Source: Dialister hominis | GTDB taxonomy: Bacteria; Bacillota; Negativicutes; Veillonellales; Dialisteraceae | Direction: 5' to 3' | DNA length: 64,000 bases | NCBI RefSeq assembly: GCF_007164725.1 | Contig: NZ_AP019697.1 | Coordinates: forward strand, 726,001 to 790,000 | Part shown: positions 42,616 to 54,588 of the stretch, one piece after another | How the letters are laid out: each line of letters begins with the position of its first letter | Numbering within the stretch: the first letter of the stretch is position 1 | Notes under the pieces: generated by a model | Seen by the model: only the letters and a program-made list of their open reading frames with translations | What the model was told of the DNA's origin: nothing | Database searches by the model: none | Program-made: the position numbers and the translations under genes

Positions 42616-42622
42616 CGAAAAT

Positions 42623-42664
42623 AAAAAGCTGTGAAAACGAATCATCATTTTCACAGCTTTTTTT
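42623..42664 (+). terminator. Intrinsic terminator of the fab-rnc operon
   Basis: AAAAAGCTGTGAAAA pairs perfectly with TTTTCACAGCTTTTT plus extra T. The sequence is almost the same as the terminator after folC. Confidence 0.95.
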
Positions 42665-42711
42665 GTTACATTGATTCATATTTAAGTAAGAAATCGAAGG
42701 CAGACGAAATC

Positions 42712-43284
42712 TTAATAATTCTCAGCTTTGATTTCGAAGAAAGATCTTGGGTGACCGCAGACAGGACATTCAATAGGAGCTTCTACAGATTCAACCGTGT
42801 ATCCGCAGTTGGAGCAGATCCAGAGCTTCTTTTCACCTCTCTTGAACAACCTTTCGTTTTCTACATTGGCAAGCAGAAGCTAGTAGCGGGTTTCATGGGA
42901 CTTTTCAATTTCGCCGACCTTGGAGAAAAGGAATGCAATCTGCGGGAAGCCTTCTTTTTTAGCGGTTTCAGCAAATTCAGGATACATGGAGGTCCATTCA
43001 TCGTGTTCGCCTTCGGCAGCCATCTCCAGATGTTCAGCGGTCGATTTTCTCAGATCTCCGACAAGCCAGAACTAGATCTTGGCATGTGCTCTTTCATTAT
43101 TGGCTGTTTCTCTGAATAAGTCAGAAATCTGGCGGGAGCAGTCCGGATCCTTTTCAGCTTTATTGGCAAAAAGATTATATTTTACATGAGCCTGCGATTC
43201 ACCGGCATATGCTGCACGCAGATTCTTTTCTGTTTCTGTGCCTTTGAGGCGCACCATTTCTTTCGCAATCTTTTCTCTGTTCAT
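42712..43284 (-). pseudogene. Rubrerythrin interrupted by two in-frame TAG codons
   Basis: The minus strand encodes a full-length rubrerythrin frame of 191 codons, with no frameshift, broken only by TAG at codon 71 (43072-43074) and codon 135 (42880-42882). Before the first stop are LRAAYAGESQAHVKYNLFA and ETANNERAHAKI. After it come EHLEMAAEGEHDEWTSMY, then EIEKSHETRY, the second TAG, and a complete C-terminal rubredoxin knuckle pair CSNCGY / CPVCGH. Rubrerythrin reduces peroxide in anaerobes through a diiron centre and a rubredoxin site. The first TAG falls where the family usually has Trp after AKI. TAG is used as a normal stop elsewhere (glnB, smpB). A TAAAGGAGA ribosome site and a strong promoter remain. 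Confidence 0.88.
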
Positions 43285-43304
43285 GATATATTCTCCTTTA
43301 CCCT

Positions 43305-43341
43305 AAAAAAACGAGCGGCTTTGCATATCCGCTTTTTTTAT
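43305..43341 (-). promoter_or_regulatory. Hairpin with T-run in the rubrerythrin leader
   Basis: On the minus strand AGCGG (after A7) pairs with CCGCT and is followed by CG and T7, between the promoter and the ribosome site. It could act as an attenuator or merely as a terminator against read-through. Confidence 0.45.
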
Positions 43342-43346
43342 TTTCA

Positions 43347-43375
43347 GTATAGGTTCATTGGGTATTTATGTCAAT
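43347..43375 (-). promoter_or_regulatory. Near-consensus promoter of the rubrerythrin pseudogene
   Basis: On the minus strand: TTGACA (43375 down to 43370), a 17-bp spacer and TATACT (43352 down to 43347). Confidence 0.8.
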
Positions 43376-43533
43376 TCATATATGACTTGCGGCCGGTTTG
43401 ACAGGTGCATCGGCTATAAATTTGCCATTGGATGCTCTTAATTGAGACCTGAATACCATTATAGCTAAAAGGAATAGGTACATAACTTCCTAATACAAAA
43501 ATCATATAAAAACTTAACTTTGTAAGCACAAAA

Positions 43534-43550
43534 TTTACATACATTTTACA
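43534..43550 (+). promoter_or_regulatory. Pho-box-like direct repeat upstream of the phosphate uptake genes
   Basis: Two TTTACA hexamers are spaced exactly 11 bp start to start (43534-43539 and 43545-43550), with a further TTAACT at 43514. In Bacillus, PhoP binds TT(A/C/T)ACA repeats with this period. The position about 80 bp before a PiT system fits, but the site is only predicted. Confidence 0.4.
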
Positions 43551-43630
43551 CAGGTAAGGTAACATTGGAAATAGAGTAAATTTTTCATAAAATTAATAAT
43601 AATATTAAAAAATGGAGGATATCCGATATC

Positions 43631-44257
43631 ATGTTTAGTCTGGTTAACAAGCATGAAGAGTTCTTTGATTTTCTTGTGACAAATGCGGAATATTTCCACA
43701 AGGGAACTGTCATGGCAAAAGAGGTTCTTCAGGATCCTTCCAAGCTGGAACGTTATTCCAAAGAAGTAAAGAATCTGGAGCATTCCGCAGATCGTGTAAC
43801 TCATGAAATTACTACCAAGATGCGTCATGTATTCATTACTCCGATTGACAGGGAAGACTTCTTCCTCTTGACCAGTACACTTGATGACTGCGTTGATGAT
43901 GTACAGGATGTCGTATTGAGCCTGAAGCTTTATCATGCGGGAATTGGCTGGGAACTTCCGCTGCGTATGTCGGAAATCCTTATTGAAATGTCCAATGAAC
44001 TGATTATCCTCTTCCGTCTTCTGAAAGATATAGACAAGAATGAAACTGAAATAGGGGAACGTACAAGAAAGATCAATTCGCTGGAAAGTGAAGGCGATGC
44101 TGTTTACAGAAATGCGATTTCAGATCTTTTTGACGGTACCCATGAAGTCATGGAAATCATACGGTGGAAGGAAATCATGGAAGCGATGGAAGATACCGCC
44201 AATCGTGCAGAGAAGGTGGGGAACCTGATTAAAGAGGTGGTCATGAAATATGCCTGA
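43631..44257 (+). CDS. DUF47/PhoU-like phosphate transport regulator
   Basis: This mostly helical protein of 208 residues belongs to the PhoU-like DUF47 family (EFFDFLVTNAEYFHKGTVMA near the start, NLEHSADRVTHEITTKM at about 48-64, RKINSLESEGDAVYRNAI at about 140-157). These proteins pair with PiT carriers and are thought to control them. The PiT gene overlaps its 3' end by 8 bp. GGAGGATATC precedes the ATG. Confidence 0.92.
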   Translation: MFSLVNKHEEFFDFLVTNAEYFHKGTVMAKEVLQDPSKLERYSKEVKNLEHSADRVTHEITTKMRHVFITPIDREDFFLLTSTLDDCVDDVQDVVLSLKLYHAGIGWELPLRMSEILIEMSNELIILFRLLKDIDKNETEIGERTRKINSLESEGDAVYRNAISDLFDGTHEVMEIIRWKEIMEAMEDTANRAEKVGNLIKEVVMKYA

Positions 44258-45242
44258 TATCTACATGATTGGAGTCGTTATTGTATTGGCACTGTGCTTC
44301 GATTTCATCAACGGATTTCATGATACGGCCAATGCAATTGCCACCTGTGTTGCAACGCGCGCATTAAGTCCTCGTGTTGCGATCATTATGTCGGCTATAT
44401 TGAACTTTGTTGGTGCAATGATTTCAACGGGCGTTGCTAAAACTATCGGCGGAGAGATAGTTACATCTCCTCACATGGTCGATTCTGTTGTTCTGGCTGC
44501 GGCTCTGGCATCTGCCATCCTCTGGAATCTCTTTACCTGGAGAATTGGGATGCCTTCGAGCTCCTCTCATGCACTGATCGGCGGCGTTATCGGCGCAGTC
44601 ATCATTTCTTACGGAACGGGTGCCATTCATCTGGCCGGCGTTCTGACTATCGTTCTTGGCCTCGTCTGCTCGCCTGTAGTAGCACTTGTCATGGGTTACA
44701 TCTTAATGACTCTTCTATACCTTGTTTTCCGCAACGTAGGCAAGTCCAGAGTCAACTATGTCTCCACCCATATTCAGATCCTTTCTGCCGCACTTATGGC
44801 ATTTTCCCATGGTTCCAATGATGCTCAGAAATCCATGGGTATTATCACGCTGGCACTTCTTTCTGGCGGCTATATCGGAGCGCTTGAAGTTCCGTGGGAA
44901 GTAAAAGTTGCCTGCGCTCTTGCCATGTGCTTCGGAACAAGTATTGGCGGCTGGAAAATCATCCGTACTGTCGGCAATAAAATTTTCCGCATGCAGCCTG
45001 TCAACGGCCTTGCTGCAGACTTGAACTCTGCAACGATCATTTTTACAGCTACGATGCTTCATCTCCCGGTTTCCACAACGCATGTTGTTACCGGTTCCAT
45101 TATGGGGGTCGGCTGGGCTAAAAGATTCCGTGCTGTTCACTGGAGCGTTGCTTATCAGATGGTATCTGCCTGGGTAATGACGATTCCGTGTACGGCAGCC
45201 GTCGGAGCATTCGTATATCTTGTAATCAGACATATTTATTAA
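44250..45242 (+). CDS. pit: PiT-family inorganic phosphate transporter
   Basis: This membrane carrier of 330 residues has about ten hydrophobic segments and imports phosphate with a cation. The two family signatures are FDFINGFHDTANAIATCVAT (about 16-35) and MAFSHGSNDAQKSMGIITL (about 188-206). A further pair is PSSSSHALIGGVIGA and PVSTTHVVTGSIMGVG, a sign of the internal duplication of the fold. It overlaps the DUF47 gene and ends at a terminator. Confidence 0.95.
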   Translation: MPDIYMIGVVIVLALCFDFINGFHDTANAIATCVATRALSPRVAIIMSAILNFVGAMISTGVAKTIGGEIVTSPHMVDSVVLAAALASAILWNLFTWRIGMPSSSSHALIGGVIGAVIISYGTGAIHLAGVLTIVLGLVCSPVVALVMGYILMTLLYLVFRNVGKSRVNYVSTHIQILSAALMAFSHGSNDAQKSMGIITLALLSGGYIGALEVPWEVKVACALAMCFGTSIGGWKIIRTVGNKIFRMQPVNGLAADLNSATIIFTATMLHLPVSTTHVVTGSIMGVGWAKRFRAVHWSVAYQMVSAWVMTIPCTAAVGAFVYLVIRHIY

Positions 45243-45261
45243 ATACAGAAGTACTGATCAT

Positions 45262-45298
45262 AAAAGCACTGAGGCGTTCAAGTCACGGTGCTTTTTGT
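45262..45298 (+). terminator. Intrinsic terminator after the phosphate transporter
   Basis: AAAAGCAC...TGA pairs with TCA...GTGCTTTT and is followed by TTGTTTT. Confidence 0.8.
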
Positions 45299-45398
45299 TT
45301 TCATTGTAGTTACAGAAACCTGATGGATATATTGCCATTATAATAGTGCTGTTTATGATAAAATAAGTATAAAAGTAAAATACGCAGGAGGAAATAAA

Positions 45399-46259
45399 GT
45401 GCTTATTCAGTGGTTCCCCGGTCATATGACCAAAACGAAGAGAATGATAGAAGAGCATTTGAAAGCAGTGGATGTCGTCGCCGAATTGCTCGATGCCAGA
45501 ATCCCTGTTTCAAGTGCCAATCCCATGGTAGAAGAGCTTGTATCAGGAAAGCCCAGAATCATTATTTTAAACAAGGCGGATCTTGCCAACCCAAGAGCAA
45601 CTGACCAGTGGATTTCATATTATGAAAAAAAGGGCATCCCCGTTTTGCCCATGAGTGTAGGAAACAGCAAGAACAAGAAAAAACTGCTGCAGGTTATCCG
45701 TGATACAGCAGAACCGATTCTTGCAAAATGGAAGAGGAGAGGAATGAAAAGCCGCTCTGTCCGTCTGATGATTTTGGGGATACCGAACGTAGGCAAGTCC
45801 TCATTGATTAATTTTCTTGCAGGAACAGCAGCGACAAGAACAGCCAATACACCAGGCCAGACGAGAGGAAAACAGTGGGTGCGCCTTTCTGAAGGGCTGG
45901 ATCTCCTTGATACGCCAGGCGTGCTCTGGCCAAAGTTTGATGATCAGACTGCTGCACTGAGGCTGGCAGCTACAGGAGCGATTGCCGGGGATGTGTTCAA
46001 TGCCAGCGAAGTTGTGGCTGAACTCATGTCATCTCTGGGCAAGACTTCTCCGGAAATATTAAAGGAACAATATAATATAGAAAATCCGGATCAGGATCCG
46101 CAGGTTCTTCTTGAACAGGCCGGACGAAGGAGAGGCTGCCTGCTCCCCGGAGGGAATATAGATTTTGACCGGGCAGAGATGGTTGTTTTAAGAGATTTCC
46201 GAAATGGCAAGCTTGGAAGAATTACATTAGATCCAATACCGGAAGGGAAAGACGAATGA
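45399..46259 (+). CDS. rbgA: Ribosome biogenesis GTPase RbgA (YlqF)
   Basis: This circularly permuted GTPase of 286 residues is needed for late assembly of the 50S subunit. The G4 motif NKAD (about 58-61) comes before the G1 loop GIPNVGKSSLIN (about 127-138) and G3 DTPGVLWP (about 172-179), the order typical of this family. It starts with GTG after CAGGAGG. The stop overlaps rnhB by 4 bp (ATGA). An rbgA-rnhB pair is conserved in Firmicutes. Confidence 0.95.
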   Translation: MLIQWFPGHMTKTKRMIEEHLKAVDVVAELLDARIPVSSANPMVEELVSGKPRIIILNKADLANPRATDQWISYYEKKGIPVLPMSVGNSKNKKKLLQVIRDTAEPILAKWKRRGMKSRSVRLMILGIPNVGKSSLINFLAGTAATRTANTPGQTRGKQWVRLSEGLDLLDTPGVLWPKFDDQTAALRLAATGAIAGDVFNASEVVAELMSSLGKTSPEILKEQYNIENPDQDPQVLLEQAGRRRGCLLPGGNIDFDRAEMVVLRDFRNGKLGRITLDPIPEGKDE

Positions 46260-47038
46260 CAATTCAGGAAATCAGGAACATCCTGAAAAATGATGATGTG
46301 CCGGCGTCATTGATGGAAGAAATTCTGTCTGATGAGCGCAAAGGTGTCAAACAAGCCGTGGTTTCTTACATGAACAGGCTGAGACGCGAAAGCGAAGAAC
46401 GCCTGCGCGTGGAATCCATGTATGAGAAGGAAAGCGAGTTCTACAAAAAAGGAATCAACCTTATTGCAGGGATTGACGAAGTGGGAAGAGGCCCGCTTGC
46501 CGGACCCGTTACCGTAGCAGCTGTCATATTGCCGGCGCACTGGTTTGCATCCGGTCTTAATGATTCCAAAAAAGTAACGCCCAGACACAGGGAAGAGCTG
46601 TCCCGGAAAATCAGGGATGCAGCTGTAGACTACTCCATTGTAAGCATGTCTCCGGAAGAAATTGATTCGCTGAATATCTATGAAGCAACCATGCTGTGCA
46701 TGTACCGTGCGGTCAAAGAACTCAAGGTAAAACCGGAAGCTGTCATCGTAGATGCCATGCCGCTCCACTTTTCAATTCCTACGATTTCTTTGATTCATGG
46801 TGATGCTATCAGCGCTTCTGTCGCTGCGGCTTCGATTGTTGCCAAAGTATACAGGGATTCATTGATGGATGAATATGATGCCAGGTATCCTGGATATGGA
46901 TTCAAGCAAAATAAGGGATATGGCACAGCCGATCATATTTCAGCAATCCATCAGCTTGGCATTAATCCGATTCATAGAAAGAGCTTTGAACCCATAAAAA
47001 GCATGATTTTAGAAGGCACTTGCATTGAGCAGAAGTAA
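46256..47038 (+). CDS. rnhB: Ribonuclease HII
   Basis: This enzyme removes RNA from RNA-DNA hybrids and single ribonucleotides from DNA. The protein of 260 residues has an N-terminal helical extension of about 70 residues and then the catalytic core: IAGIDEVGRGPLAGPVTVAA (about 72-91, with the first Asp-Glu pair), GLNDSKKVTPRHRE, VDAMPL (Asp) and HGDAISASVAAASIVAKVYRD. The C-terminus has the family block GFKQNKGYGTADHISAI. Confidence 0.95.
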   Translation: MTIQEIRNILKNDDVPASLMEEILSDERKGVKQAVVSYMNRLRRESEERLRVESMYEKESEFYKKGINLIAGIDEVGRGPLAGPVTVAAVILPAHWFASGLNDSKKVTPRHREELSRKIRDAAVDYSIVSMSPEEIDSLNIYEATMLCMYRAVKELKVKPEAVIVDAMPLHFSIPTISLIHGDAISASVAAASIVAKVYRDSLMDEYDARYPGYGFKQNKGYGTADHISAIHQLGINPIHRKSFEPIKSMILEGTCIEQK

Positions 47039-47117
47039 TAGGAACACATTGTTCATTATTTCGCGTAATATTGATAAGTTATCCATGCATCTTTGTTGTT
47101 ATGAATGGCATTCAGTG

Positions 47118-47184
47118 TTACAATTTTAAAGATAGAATAATTATAATCAGCTTAAGAAATAAAAAGCTCTCAATGAGCTTTTAT
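47118..47184 (+). promoter_or_regulatory. Promoter and leader hairpin of the tetrapyrrole operon
   Basis: TTACAA (47118-47123), an 18-bp spacer and TATAAT (47142-47147) form a likely promoter. The transcript would then start close to a small hairpin, AAAAGCTC / GAGCTTTT (47162-47182), followed by ATCC. A role in control of the operon is only suggested by position. Confidence 0.5.
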
Positions 47185-47209
47185 CCTACTTATATTGAGG
47201 TGTATTTGT

Positions 47210-47848
47210 TTGTATCCTGTCAATCTAAAAGTGGAAGGTATTCCGTGTCTCGTAATCGGAGGAGGGCATATTGCACTTCGAAAGATTAGGAAACTGCTGA
47301 AGGAGAAAGCATTGATTACTGTACTGGCACCTGAAGCCTGCAGTGAAATTGGCGATATGGCCGTGAATAAGGATATTCAATGGGAAAAACGGACTTATAC
47401 CGCCAATGACTGGAACGGGTATCAGATTGTAATCACTGCGGCAGGCCGGCGGGATGTAGCGGAAGACATAAGAAAGGAATCCATCGCGCATGGATTCCTT
47501 TATAATGCGGCAGACTTTCCAGAGCTTGGGAATTATACGATTCCGGCAAGCTTTAGGACTGGAGGGATACAGATAGCCGTTTCCACCGACGGCAGATCAC
47601 CAGCTATGTCCAGGTATGTAAAAAAATGGCTTGAAAATAAAATACCTTCGGACTTTCCCCGATGGCTGGACAGGGTGGAGGCAATCAGGCTTGAAGTCAG
47701 GGCCGGCATTGCCGACAGCAAGGTACGCGAGGAATTTTGGCATGCTGCCTTTAACGATCAGATTATGGATCTTGTATTACAGGGAAATTTAGACGAAGCA
47801 GAGGAGTGTGTACGTCATGCGATTGGTAGTTTTGGGGTTAAATCATAA
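47210..47848 (+). CDS. Precorrin-2 dehydrogenase / sirohydrochlorin ferrochelatase family protein
   Basis: This protein of 212 residues matches the Met8/SirC family, which oxidises precorrin-2 to sirohydrochlorin with NAD. The Rossmann start is YPVNLKVEGIPCLVIGGGHIALRK (residues about 2-25, trimmed: glycine loop IGGGHIALRK), and NAADFPELGNYTIPASFR with ISTDGRSPAMSRYVKKWLE-like sequence follows. I use TTG 47210, which has GAGGTG 7 bases upstream and gives the usual YPV start. It overlaps hemA and heads the operon, giving the branch to sirohaem and cobalamin. Confidence 0.88.
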   Translation: MYPVNLKVEGIPCLVIGGGHIALRKIRKLLKEKALITVLAPEACSEIGDMAVNKDIQWEKRTYTANDWNGYQIVITAAGRRDVAEDIRKESIAHGFLYNAADFPELGNYTIPASFRTGGIQIAVSTDGRSPAMSRYVKKWLENKIPSDFPRWLDRVEAIRLEVRAGIADSKVREEFWHAAFNDQIMDLVLQGNLDEAEECVRHAIGSFGVKS

Positions 47849-49100
47849 GACTGTGCCCGTAACTATTCGCGAGCAGTTTGCCGTTTCGGAGGAAAGCGCC
47901 AGAAGCGGCCTGCGTCATCTGGATGAGCAGTCAGGGATCAATGAGGCCGTTATCCTTTCTACATGCAACAGAACCGAGATTTATGCAGTTCTCGGCGATG
48001 CAGGATCAAGGGAAGGATTAATGAAGTTTTTCCTGGCTCTGTCCGGAAATAGTGAATCCAGGGATGAATATTTCTTCTATTATGAAGGAGAGGAATGCAT
48101 CCGTCATTTGTTTGAAGTTGCTTCCGGCCTTGATTCCATGGTCATTGGCGAAGGCGGAATATTAAATCAGATCAAGACGGCTTATACGCTGGCACTGGCT
48201 GAAAAAGCAACAAAAACAATACTGAACACTTTATTCCACCGTGCAATTACAACCGGGAAACGTGTAAGAACAGAGACGCAGATTGCATACAGTGCCGTCT
48301 CAGTCAGCTATGCAGCGGTAAAACTGGCAGAGAAAATTTTAAACGGCCTGGAAGGCAGGAGCGCTATGGTATTTGGCGCAGGCGAAGCAGCTGAGCTTTT
48401 AGTTAAGAATCTTCAGGGAAAGGGACTCAGCCGCCTTGTCATTACAAACCGTCATTACGACAAAGCTCTGGAACTGGCAGGCAAGTTTGATGGGGAAGCT
48501 GTTCCGTTTGCCAATGCACTTTCACATGCTGATGATATTGATATCATCGTAACCGCTACCGGTGCATCCCAGTATATTGTAAAAGCATGGGATGTCAGGA
48601 ACCTGATGATGAGAAGAAGCGTCAAGCCGCTTGTTGCCATCGATATTGCAGTACCAAGCGATATAGAGCCTGAAGTTGGAAATATCCGTAATGTTTCCTT
48701 GTATAACATGGATGACCTTCAGGGAATCGTTGAAAAGAATATCCGTTTCAGAGAAGGCGAAGCGGAAAGAGCGGAAATTATCGTTGAGGAAGAAATCCGC
48801 TCCATTGAAGAGAGATTTACTTATCTCAGCACCCGGCCTGTCATGGTTTCCCTGTCAGACAAAGCAGAGGAAATCAGGCAGAGGGAAATGAGAAAAGGTA
48901 TGGCCAAAATTGATGGCCTTACCGATGAGGATAAAAGAGTACTGAATCATATGACTCATATGATCGTACGCAAAATACTTAGGGAACCAATGATCCATTT
49001 GAATGAGCATGCGGGGACAGAATGGGAAACCCCGGATAAAATTGCTTTGACACGCTTGTTCAAGCTGGACGTCAGAAAGGGGCAGGAACTTGAAAAATAG
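47817..49100 (+). CDS. hemA: Glutamyl-tRNA reductase
   Basis: This enzyme reduces glutamyl-tRNA to glutamate-1-semialdehyde, the first committed step of C5 tetrapyrrole synthesis. The protein of 427 residues has the N-terminal LGLNHKTVPVTIREQ, the catalytic Cys50 in ILSTCNRTEIYA, the signature HLFEVASGLDSMVIGEG and an NADPH domain (MVFGAGEAAELLVKNL). ATG 47817 is chosen over a GTG three codons earlier because the product then starts in the usual way. It overlaps the previous gene by 32 bp and the next by 11 bp. Confidence 0.96.
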   Translation: MRLVVLGLNHKTVPVTIREQFAVSEESARSGLRHLDEQSGINEAVILSTCNRTEIYAVLGDAGSREGLMKFFLALSGNSESRDEYFFYYEGEECIRHLFEVASGLDSMVIGEGGILNQIKTAYTLALAEKATKTILNTLFHRAITTGKRVRTETQIAYSAVSVSYAAVKLAEKILNGLEGRSAMVFGAGEAAELLVKNLQGKGLSRLVITNRHYDKALELAGKFDGEAVPFANALSHADDIDIIVTATGASQYIVKAWDVRNLMMRRSVKPLVAIDIAVPSDIEPEVGNIRNVSLYNMDDLQGIVEKNIRFREGEAERAEIIVEEEIRSIEERFTYLSTRPVMVSLSDKAEEIRQREMRKGMAKIDGLTDEDKRVLNHMTHMIVRKILREPMIHLNEHAGTEWETPDKIALTRLFKLDVRKGQELEK

Positions 49101-50019
49101 GATCGTCATTGCAACCCGTGAAAGTTTATTGGCACTTTGGCAGGCTCGTTATGTAGCCGGTAAAATTAAGGAAGCACATCCGGAAATCGATGTGGAGCTT
49201 CTTCCTGTAACGACCAAGGGGGATCAGATTCTCGACAGGCCGCTCGTTGAAATCGGAGGGAAAGGGCTCTTTATAAAAGAGCTCGAAGTGATGCTTCTGG
49301 AAGGGCAGGCGGATCTGGCGGTTCACTCCTTGAAAGACATGACGGCAGAACTGGCTGATGGACTGACTCTGGCAGCTGTGACTGCCCGTGAAGATCCAAG
49401 AGATGCATTTGTATCAGGGAAATATGCATCACTGGATGAACTTCCGCAGCATGCTGTTGTCGGTACATCAAGCTTGAGAAGACAGGCTCAGCTTCTTCAT
49501 TACAGACCGGATCTTACTGTTAAATCCCTTCGCGGCAATGTACAGACAAGACTGCGGCATCTTGATGAAGGAGAATATGATGCAGTCATACTTGCTGCAG
49601 CAGGCTTGAAGAGACTCGGGCTGGATAGAAGAATCAAATCGTATATTGATACGAATGACAGCATACCGGCTGCCGGACAGGGCGTCATGGCGATAGAGGC
49701 CAGAACGGATGATGCAGATACGCTGGAAGCGGTTTCTTTCCTGCATAATGCGAATATTGCTTACTGCATCAGGGCAGAGAGAGCCTTTCTTGCCAAAGTA
49801 GGCGGCGACTGCAAAGTTCCGGCCGGAATATTCGTGGTTCCTGATGGAAGAAAGAAAATTGTGGCCAAGGCCTTTATTGCTTCGCCGGATGGAAAAGAAT
49901 TGTACAGGGGCGAGGATGGAGCCTCGGATGCAGAAGCGGAAGCTCTTGGCGAAAGACTGGCGGAAAAACTGCTGAATGCCGGCGGCCGTGAAATCTTGAA
50001 AAATCTTCAAAAAATATAA
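49090..50019 (+). CDS. hemC: Porphobilinogen deaminase (hydroxymethylbilane synthase)
   Basis: This enzyme links four porphobilinogens into hydroxymethylbilane. The protein of 309 residues has IVIATRESLLALWQARYV at the start, the catalytic Asp region KDMTAELADGL, GTSSLRRQAQLL, and the dipyrromethane-bearing Cys241 in GGDCKVPAGIF. It begins with TTG 10 bp before the hemA stop codon ends, so it is coupled to hemA. Confidence 0.96.
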   Translation: MKNRIVIATRESLLALWQARYVAGKIKEAHPEIDVELLPVTTKGDQILDRPLVEIGGKGLFIKELEVMLLEGQADLAVHSLKDMTAELADGLTLAAVTAREDPRDAFVSGKYASLDELPQHAVVGTSSLRRQAQLLHYRPDLTVKSLRGNVQTRLRHLDEGEYDAVILAAAGLKRLGLDRRIKSYIDTNDSIPAAGQGVMAIEARTDDADTLEAVSFLHNANIAYCIRAERAFLAKVGGDCKVPAGIFVVPDGRKKIVAKAFIASPDGKELYRGEDGASDAEAEALGERLAEKLLNAGGREILKNLQKI

Positions 50020-50041
50020 CCATACTAGTGAGGAGACGTAC

Positions 50042-53839
<3,798 letters not shown>

Positions 53840-53930
53840 CTGGTACCTGCAAAGGGATTCAGCATGATCTGAGGATGATAAAATAGTTTATAAACTATAG
53901 ATATTTATAAATGAATAAGCGTATTTTCTC

Positions 53931-53959
53931 TTTACACTTTCCGTGTCCGGCGTTATAAT
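53931..53959 (+). promoter_or_regulatory. Promoter of the ferritin gene
   Basis: TTTACA (53931-53936), a 17-bp spacer and TATAAT (53954-53959). It is followed by an alternating TA tract with dyad symmetry (to about 53980) and a hairpin AAGGCTC / GAGCCTT (53981-54000). The TA-rich dyad could be an operator, but I cannot assign it to a regulator. Confidence 0.6.
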
Positions 53960-54034
53960 ATATATATATTATATATATATAAGGCTCGATAATGAGCCTT
54001 ACCATTGGTTATTGGATACAAAGGAGAATGCCTT

Positions 54035-54523
54035 ATGAAATTATCTGAAAAGCTTCTGAAGGCCCTTGTTGCACAGGTCAACATGGAATTCGCATCTGGC
54101 TATCTGTACCGCTCCATGTCTCATGACATGAAAAACCTGGCTCTGAACGGCTATGCTAAATGGCTCGACAAACAGTATGAAGAAGAAAGAACACATGCAC
54201 TGAAACTGATCGGCTACATTGAAGACAGAGATGGCGTTGTTGATTTCACCGATATTGCCGGCGTAAAGAAACACTACAGCAATCCTCTCGATGTTGCTAA
54301 AGATTCTCTTGCACATGAAGAAGCAGTATCTGCTTCCATCCGCAGCATTTTCAAACTTGCCCGCGAAGAAGGAGATCTGGAAACAGAAGTTTTCCTGCAG
54401 TGGTATCTGACTGAACAGGTTGAAGAAGAAGTCAACGCCAGAGACAATGTTGCAGGCTTCGAAAAAGCAAAAGACTGCGATGGACTGCTCTACATGTTCG
54501 ACGCTCATCTTGCTGATCGTTAA
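54035..54523 (+). CDS. ftn: Ferritin
   Basis: This iron-storage protein of 162 residues would assemble into a 24-subunit shell. The four-helix bundle carries ferroxidase ligands in NMEFASGYLY (Glu near 17), EEERTHALKLIGYI (Glu and His near 50-53) and LTEQVEEEVNARD (Glu near 127-131). ATG 54035 has AAAGGAG before it. It follows the haem operon and has its own promoter and terminator. Confidence 0.94.
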   Translation: MKLSEKLLKALVAQVNMEFASGYLYRSMSHDMKNLALNGYAKWLDKQYEEERTHALKLIGYIEDRDGVVDFTDIAGVKKHYSNPLDVAKDSLAHEEAVSASIRSIFKLAREEGDLETEVFLQWYLTEQVEEEVNARDNVAGFEKAKDCDGLLYMFDAHLADR

Positions 54524-54534
54524 TCGTATTATGG

Positions 54535-54572
54535 AAGAACGGCACCTTATTGGTGCCGTTCTTTTGTTTTTT
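54535..54572 (+). terminator. Intrinsic terminator after ferritin
   Basis: AAGAACGGCACC pairs perfectly with GGTGCCGTTCTT around TTATT and is followed by TTGTTTTTT. Confidence 0.95.
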
Positions 54573-54588
54573 AAAAAGGATAAATCTC

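Noticed and set aside
42631-43119. Plus-strand open frame of 162 codons
   Set aside because: It is antisense to the rubrerythrin frame, has no family likeness, and exists only because the opposite strand keeps coding composition.
42712-43284. Pyrrolysine or general amber recoding
   Set aside because: TAG ends several intact genes here and rubrerythrin does not normally contain pyrrolysine; the simplest reading is nonsense mutation.
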